DNA of 8,087 nucleotides from Candidatus Zixiibacteriota bacterium (lineage in GTDB: Bacteria > Zixibacteria > MSB-5A5 > GN15 > JAAZOE01): the NCBI GenBank assembly GCA_028700875.1, contig JAQVRW010000128.1, positions 1 to 8,087 on the forward strand, in the 5' to 3' direction. Of the stretch, positions 1-7,673 are shown in pieces (the stretch's first letter is position 1; every line of letters starts with the position of its first letter). The notes beneath the pieces were generated by a model. The model had not been told where the DNA came from and did no database searches. It saw only the letters and a program-made list of their open reading frames with translations. Position numbers and translations under genes: made by a program.

Positions 1-192
1 GTCGGCATCGCCGCGGTCGGTTCGGCCCTGGGTTTGGGCAGAGCGATCGGCTCGGCCATGGAAGCGATGGGGCGTCAGCCGGAGGCGATCAGCAAGATAC
101 AGACCGGTATGATCATCGGCGCTGCCTTTATCGAGGCGTTGACGATTTATGCCCTGGTTGCTTTCCTGCTGGTCATGGGAAAGATCGCCTAA
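1..192 (+). CDS. atpE: F1Fo ATP synthase subunit c, C-terminal part (5' end outside window)
   Basis: The last 63 codons of the proteolipid c subunit, which forms the rotating ion-carrying ring of Fo in the inner membrane. The frame is open from the window edge to TAA. Visible are the glycine-rich end of helix 1 (GSALGLGRAIGSAMEAMG), the polar loop RQPE at residues 25-28 of the fragment that contacts gamma and epsilon, and helix 2 with the ion-binding Glu45 in FIEALTIY. Known Na+-coupled rings have a Gln in helix 1 and a Ser directly after the Glu. Aligning from RQPE, these positions are Leu and Ala here, so proton coupling is inferred. It is followed by a 78-84 nt gap and then atpF, the usual order. 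The length and N-terminus cannot be judged. Identification is very secure. Confidence 0.97.
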   Translation, partial: VGIAAVGSALGLGRAIGSAMEAMGRQPEAISKIQTGMIIGAAFIEALTIYALVAFLLVMGKIA

Positions 193-227
193 GGGCGGCC
201 ATGGCCGAAAACATCGCGCATATCAAA

Positions 228-263
228 CCGGCCGTCGGGCGTCGTACCGGGCGAAACGGCCGG
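228..263 (+). repeat. Inverted repeat in atpE-atpF gap, overlapping the atpF ribosome binding site
   Basis: CCGGCCGT at 228-235 is the exact reverse complement of ACGGCCGG at 256-263, with a 20-nt loop between. The right arm shares two bases with the GGGGAG Shine-Dalgarno of atpF (262-267). In mRNA the stem could lower atpF initiation or protect the 3' end of the atpE message. Either would suit the much higher c-subunit stoichiometry. There is no T-run, so it is not an intrinsic terminator. The repeat is seen directly; the function is inference, and 8-bp GC repeats can arise by chance. Confidence 0.4.
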
Positions 264-267
264 GGAG
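262..267 (+). promoter_or_regulatory. Ribosome binding site deciding the atpF start
   Basis: GGGGAG lies 9 nt before the ATG at 277 but only 3 nt before an in-frame GTG at 271. The spacing favours ATG 277 as the start, shortening the b subunit by two residues compared with a GTG start. Confidence 0.6.
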
Positions 268-276
268 CAGGTGGAC

Positions 277-759
277 ATGAATCTTGATTGGCAACTTGTA
301 CTGACGCATATCGTGGGTTTTCTCATCACGGTGTGGATATTGAAGAAGTTCGCCTGGAAACCGCTTCTGGGCGTTCTGGAAAAGCGGCGCCAGACGATTG
401 CCGCGGAGTTCGAGAAATCCCAGAAAGCTCAGGATGAAGCCGCCCGGATCGCGAAAGAGTACTACGAGCAGTTAAGCCACATCAAGGAAGAGGCGCAACG
501 GGCGCTCAATACCGCGGTCAATGAGGGCCGCGAGGCCGCAGAGGAAATCCGGCAGCAGGGCCAGCGGGAAGCCCACGAGATTATCGAACGGGCCAAGGGG
601 CAACTGGAGCTGGAGGTGGACAAGGCCCGGGTGACATTGAAAGAAGAAATAGTGGACATGACTCTGGCCGCCACCGAAAAGGTTATCCGGACGAAGTTGG
701 ATGAGGCCGAACATCGCCGCCTCATTTCCGATTTTATCGACGGAGTAAAGAAGTCATAG
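277..759 (+). CDS. atpF: F1Fo ATP synthase subunit b
   Basis: Subunit b of the peripheral stalk (stator), anchored in the membrane and reaching up to delta at the top of F1. The 160-residue product has one N-terminal membrane segment (about residues 6-24, LVLTHIVGFLITVWILKKF), the typical aromatic/basic WKP boundary, and then a long charged amphipathic helix rich in Glu, Lys, Arg, Ala and Gln, as expected of the right-handed coiled-coil b dimer. It ends with the family-typical LAATEKVIRTKLDEAEHRRL region that contacts delta. Length is normal (about 155-170). Only one b-type gene lies between atpE and atpH, so a b/b' pair is not visible here. The start was chosen from Shine-Dalgarno spacing. 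The TAG stop is 3 nt before atpH, suggesting translational coupling. Confidence 0.95.
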   Translation: MNLDWQLVLTHIVGFLITVWILKKFAWKPLLGVLEKRRQTIAAEFEKSQKAQDEAARIAKEYYEQLSHIKEEAQRALNTAVNEGREAAEEIRQQGQREAHEIIERAKGQLELEVDKARVTLKEEIVDMTLAATEKVIRTKLDEAEHRRLISDFIDGVKKS

Positions 760-762
760 CGT

Positions 763-1311
763 ATGCAAGCTGAGCAAATATCCAGACGATACGCGGCGGC
801 CCTTTTCGGCGTCGTCACCGAGCGGAACATGCTGGCGCGGGCCGAGGAGGAACTGGGCCAGTTGGACGTCCTGCTGAGGGCGGATCCGACGCTGATGAAG
901 ATTCTTCAGGCGCCGGATATCCTGGACCAGGAAAAGGAGAGTCTACTGAGAAGGGTATTTGCGAATCGGCTCAGCCCCGTGTTTATTGAGTTCATGCAGT
1001 TGCTGTTGGACAAGCACCGGATCGTATACCTTCACGGTATTATCGAGCACTTTTTGGGTCTGGCGGCGGAAGCGCGGGGGCAGTTGACTGCCCGCGTGAC
1101 CACGGCCGTGACGTTGACCGACGACGAGCGAAACAGACTGATAGAACAGTTGCAGACGAAGACGGCCAAGAAAATAGAGTTGGAAGAGACGGTCGATCCC
1201 CGGCTGGTCGGCGGAGTGATCGTCATCCTGAAGGACGAGATAATCGATGGTTCGGTGCGGTATCAACTATCGCAGTTGCGGGATGAATTGATGAAAGCCA
1301 CGACGGCCTGA
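763..1311 (+). CDS. atpH: F1Fo ATP synthase subunit delta
   Basis: Delta (OSCP) sits on the crown of F1 and ties the peripheral stalk to the alpha N-termini. The 182 residues match the family length of about 180. The N-terminal helical domain opens with the typical ISRRYAAALFGVV (residues 6-18), contains the conserved F-x-LLLDKHR region near residue 80, and is followed by the C-terminal domain with VDPRLVGGVIVILKDEIIDG and SVRYQLSQLRDEL, the family signature. It starts 3 nt after the atpF stop with only a weak AAAGAAG-type ribosome binding site, so coupling to atpF is likely. Nothing is missing or enlarged, in contrast with alpha, gamma and epsilon. It ends 72 nt before atpA. Confidence 0.96.
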   Translation: MQAEQISRRYAAALFGVVTERNMLARAEEELGQLDVLLRADPTLMKILQAPDILDQEKESLLRRVFANRLSPVFIEFMQLLLDKHRIVYLHGIIEHFLGLAAEARGQLTARVTTAVTLTDDERNRLIEQLQTKTAKKIELEETVDPRLVGGVIVILKDEIIDGSVRYQLSQLRDELMKATTA

Positions 1312-1367
1312 TGCGACGGTCGGACAGATTACCGGCTGGCGGCGGCGCCGCATGTCGCGACAGGCGT

Positions 1368-1374
1368 AAGGGAG
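1368..1374 (+). promoter_or_regulatory. Strong ribosome binding site of atpA
   Basis: AAGGGAG is followed 9 nt later by the ATG at 1384. This is the best Shine-Dalgarno in the operon and fixes the alpha start, which also agrees with the conserved alpha N-terminus (MGLNPEEVSAILQKEI). Confidence 0.7.
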
Positions 1375-1383
1375 CAGCGGAAT

Positions 1384-3321
1384 ATGGGTCTTAATCCGGA
1401 AGAAGTATCGGCAATCCTGCAGAAGGAAATCAACCGATTCGAAACCAAGCTGGAAATGGCTTCGGTCGGGGTCGTCCTTCAGGTGGGCGACGGGATCGCC
1501 CGCGTGTGGGGGTTGCATGACGTGATGATGTCGGAGCTGGTGGTTTTCGGCGGCGATGTCACCGGCGTGGTTCTCAACCTCGAGGCCGACAACGTCGGCG
1601 TCGCGATTCTGGGCAGCGACCTGGAAATCAAGGAAGGGGATCTGGTCAAGCGAACCGGCAAGGTGTCGCAGGTGCCGGTGGGCCCGGCTCTGATGGGACG
1701 GGTGATAAACCCTCTGGGCGAACCGCTGGACGGCGAAGGTCCGATTGCGACCACCGCTTCCCGTCTCCTGGAAAGCATCGCTCCCAACGTGGTGGAACGG
1801 CAGCCGGTGAAGGAACCGCTTCAAACCGGCCTGCGGGCGATCGATTCGATGATCCCGATCGGGCGCGGCCAGCGGGAATTGATCATCGGCGACCGTCAGA
1901 CCGGCAAGACCGCCATCGCGGTCGACGCGATCATCAACCAGAAAGGAACCGGCGTCCACTGCATCTACGTGGCTATCGGCCAGAAAGCCTCCAGCGTGGC
2001 CCGGGTGATCGAGGTGTTGCGTCAGCACGATGCAATGGAATACACGACCGTGGTGTCGGCGACGGCCAACGACCCCGCGCCGCTTCAATATATCGCTCCC
2101 TATGCCGGATGCGCCGTTGGCGAGGAAGATATGTACAACGGCCGTCATGCCCTGGTAATCTATGACGACCTCTCCAAACATGCCCAGGCCTATCGGCAAT
2201 TGTCGCTGCTTCTCCGCCGTCCGCCGGGTCGGGAAGCGTATCCCGGAGACATATTCTATTGCCATTCCCGTCTTCTGGAACGGGCGGCCAAGCTGAACGA
2301 AAAACGGGGAGGCGGCTCGCTTACGGCCCTGCCGGTCATTGAGACCCAGGCCGGCGATGTCTCTGCCTATATCCCGACCAACGTGATTTCCATCACCGAC
2401 GGGCAGATCTATCTGGAACCGGACCTGTTTTTCGCCGGCGTGCGGCCGGCCATCAACGTCGGCATCTCGGTCTCCCGTGTCGGCGGCAAAGCGCAGACCA
2501 AAGCCATGAAGAAAGTGGCGGCGTCGCTGCGGCTGGAACTGGCCCAGTATCGCGAACTGGAGGCGTTTGCCCGGTTCGGCGCCGAGTTGGACGAATCGAC
2601 GAAACAGCAATTGGCGCGCGGCGAAAAGATGGTCGAACTACTCAAGCAGAACCAGTATGTGCCGGAATCGCTGTCCCGGCAGGTCATTGCCCTCTGGGCC
2701 GGGGTCAGCGGCCGTCTGGATCGTTCCGCCCTGGTGGATGTGCGGCGGCTGGAATACCTTTTCTATGAGTATGTCCGTCTGGTCGTGCCCGATATCATCC
2801 AGGGCATCGACACGGACAAAGACATCCCCATAAAGCGGTGGTTGAAACTGCGCCGGACATCGTACGTCATCGATTCATTCCACACGATCATGAAATGGCT
2901 GGAGGAAAAAGGCCATCTGGATGGGGTCCCGGTTTCGGCGATTCCGTCGTTCAAGGAAAAGTTCTGCCACTATCTGATTGCCAAGATCGCCGATGGAGGC
3001 TTGTCCAACGTCATGTTGGCCGTCTTCAAGGCCAAACAGAATGTCGCCGGAGCGGACGAGACGAAGCTGCAGGAAGCCGTTCGGGCCTTCAAGCCGGAAT
3101 TTTTGGTCCGCTGGTGGACCGGCGACAAACGGAAATTCTTCCTGGCCGAAGAAGCGCAGATGCGGCAGATCGAGAATGAGTTCTGGGCATTCGTAATGGA
3201 GAAGGGGGCCGAGACAATAACGGTGATCGCCTCGAAAGGACAGATATCCAAGGAGATCGAGGAGGGACTCGAAAAGCTCCTGGACGAATACCGCCGGCAA
3301 TGTGAGGGCAAGACGGCGTAA
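1384..3321 (+). CDS. atpA: F1Fo ATP synthase subunit alpha with large C-terminal-domain insertion
   Basis: Alpha forms the alpha3beta3 catalytic head and carries the non-catalytic nucleotide sites. Seen in order: N-terminal beta-barrel domain (about 25-95, with VGDGIARVWGL); nucleotide-binding domain with P-loop GDRQTGKT at 169-176; VIYDDLSKHAQAYRQ at 258-272; and SVSRVGG with the arginine-finger Arg365. The C-terminal helical domain starts at about 380 and includes LKQNQYVPESLSRQV and VSGRLDRSALVDVRRLEYLFYEYVR. Total length is 645 residues against about 505-515 for the family. Around residues 475-600 there is sequence with no counterpart in ordinary alpha. The canonical last helices then resume (SKGQISKEIEEGLEKLLDEY, 618-637). 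It is therefore an insertion and not a tail or a frameshift. Codon use in the insert looks like that of the rest of the gene. I recognise no domain in the insert. Its stop is 3 nt before atpG. Confidence 0.97.
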   Translation: MGLNPEEVSAILQKEINRFETKLEMASVGVVLQVGDGIARVWGLHDVMMSELVVFGGDVTGVVLNLEADNVGVAILGSDLEIKEGDLVKRTGKVSQVPVGPALMGRVINPLGEPLDGEGPIATTASRLLESIAPNVVERQPVKEPLQTGLRAIDSMIPIGRGQRELIIGDRQTGKTAIAVDAIINQKGTGVHCIYVAIGQKASSVARVIEVLRQHDAMEYTTVVSATANDPAPLQYIAPYAGCAVGEEDMYNGRHALVIYDDLSKHAQAYRQLSLLLRRPPGREAYPGDIFYCHSRLLERAAKLNEKRGGGSLTALPVIETQAGDVSAYIPTNVISITDGQIYLEPDLFFAGVRPAINVGISVSRVGGKAQTKAMKKVAASLRLELAQYRELEAFARFGAELDESTKQQLARGEKMVELLKQNQYVPESLSRQVIALWAGVSGRLDRSALVDVRRLEYLFYEYVRLVVPDIIQGIDTDKDIPIKRWLKLRRTSYVIDSFHTIMKWLEEKGHLDGVPVSAIPSFKEKFCHYLIAKIADGGLSNVMLAVFKAKQNVAGADETKLQEAVRAFKPEFLVRWWTGDKRKFFLAEEAQMRQIENEFWAFVMEKGAETITVIASKGQISKEIEEGLEKLLDEYRRQCEGKTA

Positions 3322-3324
3322 GCG

Positions 3325-4395
3325 ATGGCGACGTTACGAGACATACGCAAACGGATCCGGTCGGTCGTCCTGACCCGCCAGATCACCAATACCATGATGA
3401 TGGTGGCGGCGGCCAAACTGCGCCGGGCGCAGACCGCGATGTACCAGACCGGTCCTTTCGCCGACCAGCTTGATGCCATGTTCAACGCACTGCGAACCGG
3501 TGCGGCGGGTGACGCCTTCCAGATCGAAATGATACGCGCTTTGCTGGGGCCGGAGTATGACCAATCGTTCCCGGTCGACCTGGCCGGGCGAAGAGTTATG
3601 CGCCGCACGCTGGTGCTGTTCACGTCCGACCGGGGATTATGCGGGGCGTATAACGCCAACGCCATCAACGCGGCGCACGAATGGCTCAAAGAGTATGAAC
3701 AAGACGACGCCGAATCGGAGCTGGTATGTGTCGGCCGTCGCGGCGCCCGTCACTTCGAAAAGACATCATGGAAGATCGTCCGGACGTTCGAGTCGTTCGA
3801 CGCGGGGTTTAATCCGCAATTGTATTGGGACGGATATAAGAAATGGCGCGATTTGGGCGAAACCCCGCCGGCCCCGGAATCGCTCTTGTCCCGATGGAGC
3901 GGCGACCCGGATCCGCGGCTGATACAGGGATACATGCGCATGCTGCGGTTGTTTGAACTGAGGGAGTATCTGGTCCAACGCTTCGCCAACGGCCTGAACA
4001 AAGAAACCTTCGCCGACGGGACGAACGAAATTCAGTTGTCGTATACACATTACATATCGCCGGCAAGGTCGAGAACGACGACGATTCCGTTTCTGAGTAT
4101 CGAACCGCCCGCGAGCGACGGCTCTTTAAGCCGGGTGGACTATATCTTTGAACCGGACGTGCGGTCACTGTTGACCGCCTTTATGCCGCTGTACGCTGAC
4201 TTGATCATCTGGGCGGCGGCGGCGCATTCGCAGGCCTCGGAACAGGCGATGCGGGTGGTGGCCATGACCATGGCCACGGATTTGGCCGAACAACTCATCC
4301 GCGGCCTGACCTTGTCCTATAACAAGGCGCGGCAGGCGGCGATTACGACAGAAATCCTGGAGGTCAATACCGGCGCGGAAGCGTTGCGCGCCTGA
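3325..4395 (+). CDS. atpG: F1Fo ATP synthase subunit gamma, enlarged globular domain
   Basis: Gamma is the central rotor shaft that drives conformational change in the beta subunits. The two coiled-coil termini are intact: N-terminal IRKRIRSVVLTRQITNTMMMVAAAKLRRAQ region (about 7-36) and C-terminal ASEQAMRVVAMTMATDLAEQLI plus LSYNKARQAAITTEILEV (about 304-347). The conserved SDRGLCG is at 101-107 and VDYIFEPD at 271-278. Length is 356 residues against about 285-300 usually. By comparison with E. coli gamma from memory, about 19 extra residues lie before SDRGLCG and about 50-55 lie in the Rossmann-like domain at roughly 160-215, a Trp/Tyr/Pro-rich stretch after FESFDAGF. The family sequence resumes with EIQLSYTHYISP. 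It starts 3 nt after atpA with no good Shine-Dalgarno, so translation is probably coupled. Confidence 0.95.
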   Translation: MATLRDIRKRIRSVVLTRQITNTMMMVAAAKLRRAQTAMYQTGPFADQLDAMFNALRTGAAGDAFQIEMIRALLGPEYDQSFPVDLAGRRVMRRTLVLFTSDRGLCGAYNANAINAAHEWLKEYEQDDAESELVCVGRRGARHFEKTSWKIVRTFESFDAGFNPQLYWDGYKKWRDLGETPPAPESLLSRWSGDPDPRLIQGYMRMLRLFELREYLVQRFANGLNKETFADGTNEIQLSYTHYISPARSRTTTIPFLSIEPPASDGSLSRVDYIFEPDVRSLLTAFMPLYADLIIWAAAAHSQASEQAMRVVAMTMATDLAEQLIRGLTLSYNKARQAAITTEILEVNTGAEALRA

Positions 4396-4480
4396 GGCGC
4401 CCGGCTTTCTCCGGGGCTTTGCCGTCGGGGGACAATGACCGGGGGACGGATAATGAAAAGAACAAGCGGAGATCGGCAGA
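4396..4480 (+). other. atpG-atpD spacer with repeated GGGGGAC-ATG units
   Basis: This 85-nt gap contains a direct repeat GGGGGAC at 4427-4433 and 4441-4447 (14 nt apart), each followed by an ATG (4435 and 4453) in the same frame. That frame runs to a TGA at 4486-4488, inside the start of atpD. The true atpD start at 4481 has its own GGAG at 4468-4471, 9 nt upstream. Weak stems are possible (CCCGG 4400-4404 with CCGGG 4411-4415; CCGTC 4422-4426 with GACGG 4445-4449). There is no terminator-like T-run and no convincing promoter. It may tune atpD translation by reinitiation; that is inference. Confidence 0.35.
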
Positions 4481-5895
<1,415 letters not shown>

Positions 5896-5899
<4 letters not shown>

Positions 5900-6420
5900 A
5901 CAAGGCGCACGCATTCAAGGTGTCGATTGTCACCACCGAAGGCCAGGTCTTTGACGATGATGTCATGTCACTCATCGTCCCCGGGACGCTGGGGTATCTG
6001 GGACTTCAGACCGATCATGCTCCGATCATGACCTCGTTGAAGCCGGGCAAGTTGACCATGACGGGGGCGAAGGGATTGGAAGGCGGACCCACGGCATCGC
6101 CGGAAAAGAAGCAGGATGTCGGCCCGATCGCGGAGGAAGAACCCCCGTGGAGAATCAACCTGCTGATAGGGGAAGGGTTTCTGGAAAACTCCTGGGATCC
6201 GGAACGGTCGACGAATCGCTGTCGCATCGTTACCCGTGGGGTGGAGTTTGCCGACATGCAGGATTATGAGCAAGTGAAAGCGTTTCGCGAGTCCGCCGAA
6301 AACCGGCTCAGACAGCTGACCGCCGTCGGCAAACAAAGCGACGGTGACCGGGAGGCTGTCGAACGGATTGACCGCCTGATAAAAGCGGCCGGGAAGAAGA
6401 TGATCGAGGAACTGAAATAG
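5896..6420 (+). CDS. atpC: F1Fo ATP synthase subunit epsilon with beta-sandwich insertion
   Basis: Epsilon binds the foot of gamma at the c-ring and, through its C-terminal helices, can inhibit ATP hydrolysis. The N-terminal beta-sandwich is recognisable: FKVSIVTTEGQVFDDDVMSLIVPG (7-30), LGLQTDHAPIMTSLKPGKL (35-53) and the strand INLLIGEGFLENS (87-99). Between them, about residues 58-85 are extra: a Gly/Pro/Glu/Lys-rich, probably flexible stretch ending in EEEPPW. A small enlargement follows at SWDPERSTNR (99-108). The C-terminal helical pair is present (about 123-174). Length is 174 against about 130-140 in most bacteria. I see no exact (I/L)DxxRA ATP-binding motif; IDRLIKAA at 158-165 only resembles it. 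Last gene of the operon; its stop lies 8 nt from the convergent neighbour's stop. Confidence 0.94.
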
Positions 6421-6428
6421 GTTGCGGG

Positions 6429-7070
6429 TCAAACCGCCGCCACGCGACGGTCTTCTCTCTTCCGGTCATACCCTGCGAATGGTTTCCAGCAAAAAATCAA
6501 CCACAGCAGCATCGGTAAGAACGGGTCGATGATCCGTCGGTTCAGTTCGAACGTCCACCACCAGAGCCAGTTTGACAGAAATCGATACGGCACCGCCTCC
6601 GGGAACTGCCGATGCAGTTCCTCGGCCAACATCCAATACGTATTTTGGGCAAAAATCGCCAAATCGCAAACATGCCACATGACAATAATTATCGGGGCGA
6701 TGATCAGATAGCGAAGCCGGGCGCGGGCGGGCAAGAAGAAAAACGACGCCAGGAAAAGCGCCCCCCACAGACTCAGGTTATATGACACCAGATTAATTGG
6801 CCGCAATCCGGTTTGTTCGTACTGCCCCAGATTCCGCCCATGATCGATTACCGTCATGCGGGCGGTAACCACGAAGTCTTCTTTGTCGATCGTTAGGCGG
6901 TAGGAGACATCCGATACGTCCAGGGCGTTGACCAGCGGTTCGACCACGGCGGCCAGGACGCGGCCATATGGTAGCGACACATTACTCCACAACCGTTCCA
7001 CCGGAAAGAACAAGATCATGAACAGAATGACGATGACTGCCGCTTTAGCCGGCCTTGACAAACTTTTCAT
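6429..7070 (-). CDS. Exosortase H-associated membrane protein
   Basis: A 213-residue polytopic protein. It has one N-terminal membrane segment (about 10-24), a polar, probably periplasmic domain (about 28-95, including VSYRLTIDKEDFVVTARMTV), three more hydrophobic segments (about 97-116, 120-141 with the polar WHVCD, and 180-196), and a basic C-terminus. The gene lies directly downstream of xrtH and overlaps its end by 26 nt. Architecture and position match the small membrane protein usually found beside exosortase H. Its molecular role is not established; helping the sortase or substrate handling is inferred from co-occurrence. The ATG at 7070 was chosen because membrane segment 1 starts just after it. 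An in-frame ATG at 7124 would add 18 residues read wholly inside the xrtH 3' end, with no sign of conservation I can see. Confidence 0.75.
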   Translation of the reverse strand: MKSLSRPAKAAVIVILFMILFFPVERLWSNVSLPYGRVLAAVVEPLVNALDVSDVSYRLTIDKEDFVVTARMTVIDHGRNLGQYEQTGLRPINLVSYNLSLWGALFLASFFFLPARARLRYLIIAPIIIVMWHVCDLAIFAQNTYWMLAEELHRQFPEAVPYRFLSNWLWWWTFELNRRIIDPFLPMLLWLIFCWKPFAGYDRKREDRRVAAV

Positions 7071-7602
7071 ACCAAAAGTACCAGAATCCCGCCCCCAGGG
7101 CGATGATAACGAATTCCCAGACATACAAATGGATTGTGTCGAACAACCAGGCGAACGAGTTACCGGCGTACCAGAGTGTCAGGAGCCGGAGGTAATTCAA
7201 CGCCATTACGAAGACCGTGGCCATAATCAGGCCGGCCAGTTTCGGTTTCCAGCGCGAGGGAAAGGCGATGATGCCGGCCAGGACGATGGCGAGGGCATAA
7301 ATGCCGTTGCACCCCTCCGCGACGGTAAAACCGAAGCCGGGACTGCTGACCCCCGTCCCCTGAGCCACCACTCCTTCGGACCCCAGCAGACGAAGCATCC
7401 CGGCGGTCGACCAGGCGAGGAACTCATTGAACGGGATGACCACGCCGAAATAGACGGGGCGGATCATGGTGATCGTAAAGATGGCCAGCAGACACAGCCC
7501 GAAAACAAGATATACCCGGATCAACGATTTGCGCAGAGAAGGCGGGCGTTTTCGATTTGGTGATGGATGCGGGGCGTCGGTACGTTGCGGGTGGTCTTTC
7601 AT
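7045..7602 (-). CDS. xrtH: Exosortase H (IPTL-CTERM-specific transpeptidase-like sortase)
   Basis: A 185-residue integral membrane protein of the exosortase/archaeosortase family. It is thought to cleave C-terminal sorting signals of exported proteins and pass them on to the cell surface or exopolysaccharide. After a basic, proline-rich cytoplasmic start (1-28) come membrane segments at about 29-48, 100-114, 121-142 and 157-178. The catalytic triad is visible: Cys98 in VAEGCNGIYAL, Arg139 in NYLRLL and His158 in FDTIHLYVWEF. The single-domain size and the neighbouring VPTLSEWG protein point to the XrtH type rather than the larger EpsH-like exosortases. A GAGGG Shine-Dalgarno precedes the ATG by about 11 nt. 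The 3' end overlaps the membrane-protein gene, so the two are probably co-translated. Residue roles come from family knowledge. Confidence 0.9.
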   Translation of the reverse strand: MKDHPQRTDAPHPSPNRKRPPSLRKSLIRVYLVFGLCLLAIFTITMIRPVYFGVVIPFNEFLAWSTAGMLRLLGSEGVVAQGTGVSSPGFGFTVAEGCNGIYALAIVLAGIIAFPSRWKPKLAGLIMATVFVMALNYLRLLTLWYAGNSFAWLFDTIHLYVWEFVIIALGAGFWYFWYEKFVKAG

Positions 7603-7673
7603 GACTCGTCTTTCCCTCTAAAATACGGATATCGGATCATGATAATCCGAACCTCATGACGTTCGTGAAGGGA
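7603..7673 (-). promoter_or_regulatory. 5' region of xrtH with short dyad; no convincing promoter
   Basis: Contains the xrtH Shine-Dalgarno (GAGGG on the - strand, near 7614-7618) and a 6-bp dyad TCGGAT (7632-7637) / ATCCGA (7645-7650) enclosing ATCATGAT (7636-7643). This could be an operator or a small stem in the leader. I looked for -35/-10 pairs on the - strand and found only poor matches, so whether xrtH has its own promoter or is read from the upstream gene is open. Confidence 0.25.

Noticed and set aside
271..276. GTG at 271 as the atpF start
   Set aside because: Only 3 nt from the Shine-Dalgarno. The ATG at 277 has 9-nt spacing.
1353..1362. 10-bp palindrome TGTCGCGACA before atpA
   Set aside because: Short GC palindromes are expected by chance here, it has no loop for an RNA stem, and no partner site was seen.
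1267..2610. Long open frame on the - strand (447 codons) opposite atpA
   Set aside because: Antisense to the conserved part of alpha, with the same shadow composition and no domain.
2815..3321. The extra part of alpha as a separate fused gene or a frameshift product
   Set aside because: Canonical alpha C-terminal helices resume in the same frame after it, so it is an internal insertion.
2970..3689. - strand frame spanning the alpha insert and the atpG start
   Set aside because: Checked because it overlaps the unusual alpha insert. It is Ser/Arg-rich, has no motif, and the + strand frame is continuous with conserved alpha sequence on both sides.
6367..6390. ATP-binding motif in the epsilon C-terminal helices
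   Set aside because: IDRLIKAA is only similar to (I/L)DxxRA. The Arg-Ala position does not match, so ATP sensing is not claimed.
7071..7124. Earlier ATG at 7124 for the exosortase H-associated protein
   Set aside because: The added 18 residues lie entirely over the xrtH 3' end and are not hydrophobic or family-like. The ATG at 7070 places the first membrane segment normally.
6928..7563. Open frame on the + strand (211 codons) opposite xrtH and its partner
   Set aside because: Highly polar, low-information translation. The opposite strand encodes two convincing membrane proteins with catalytic residues.
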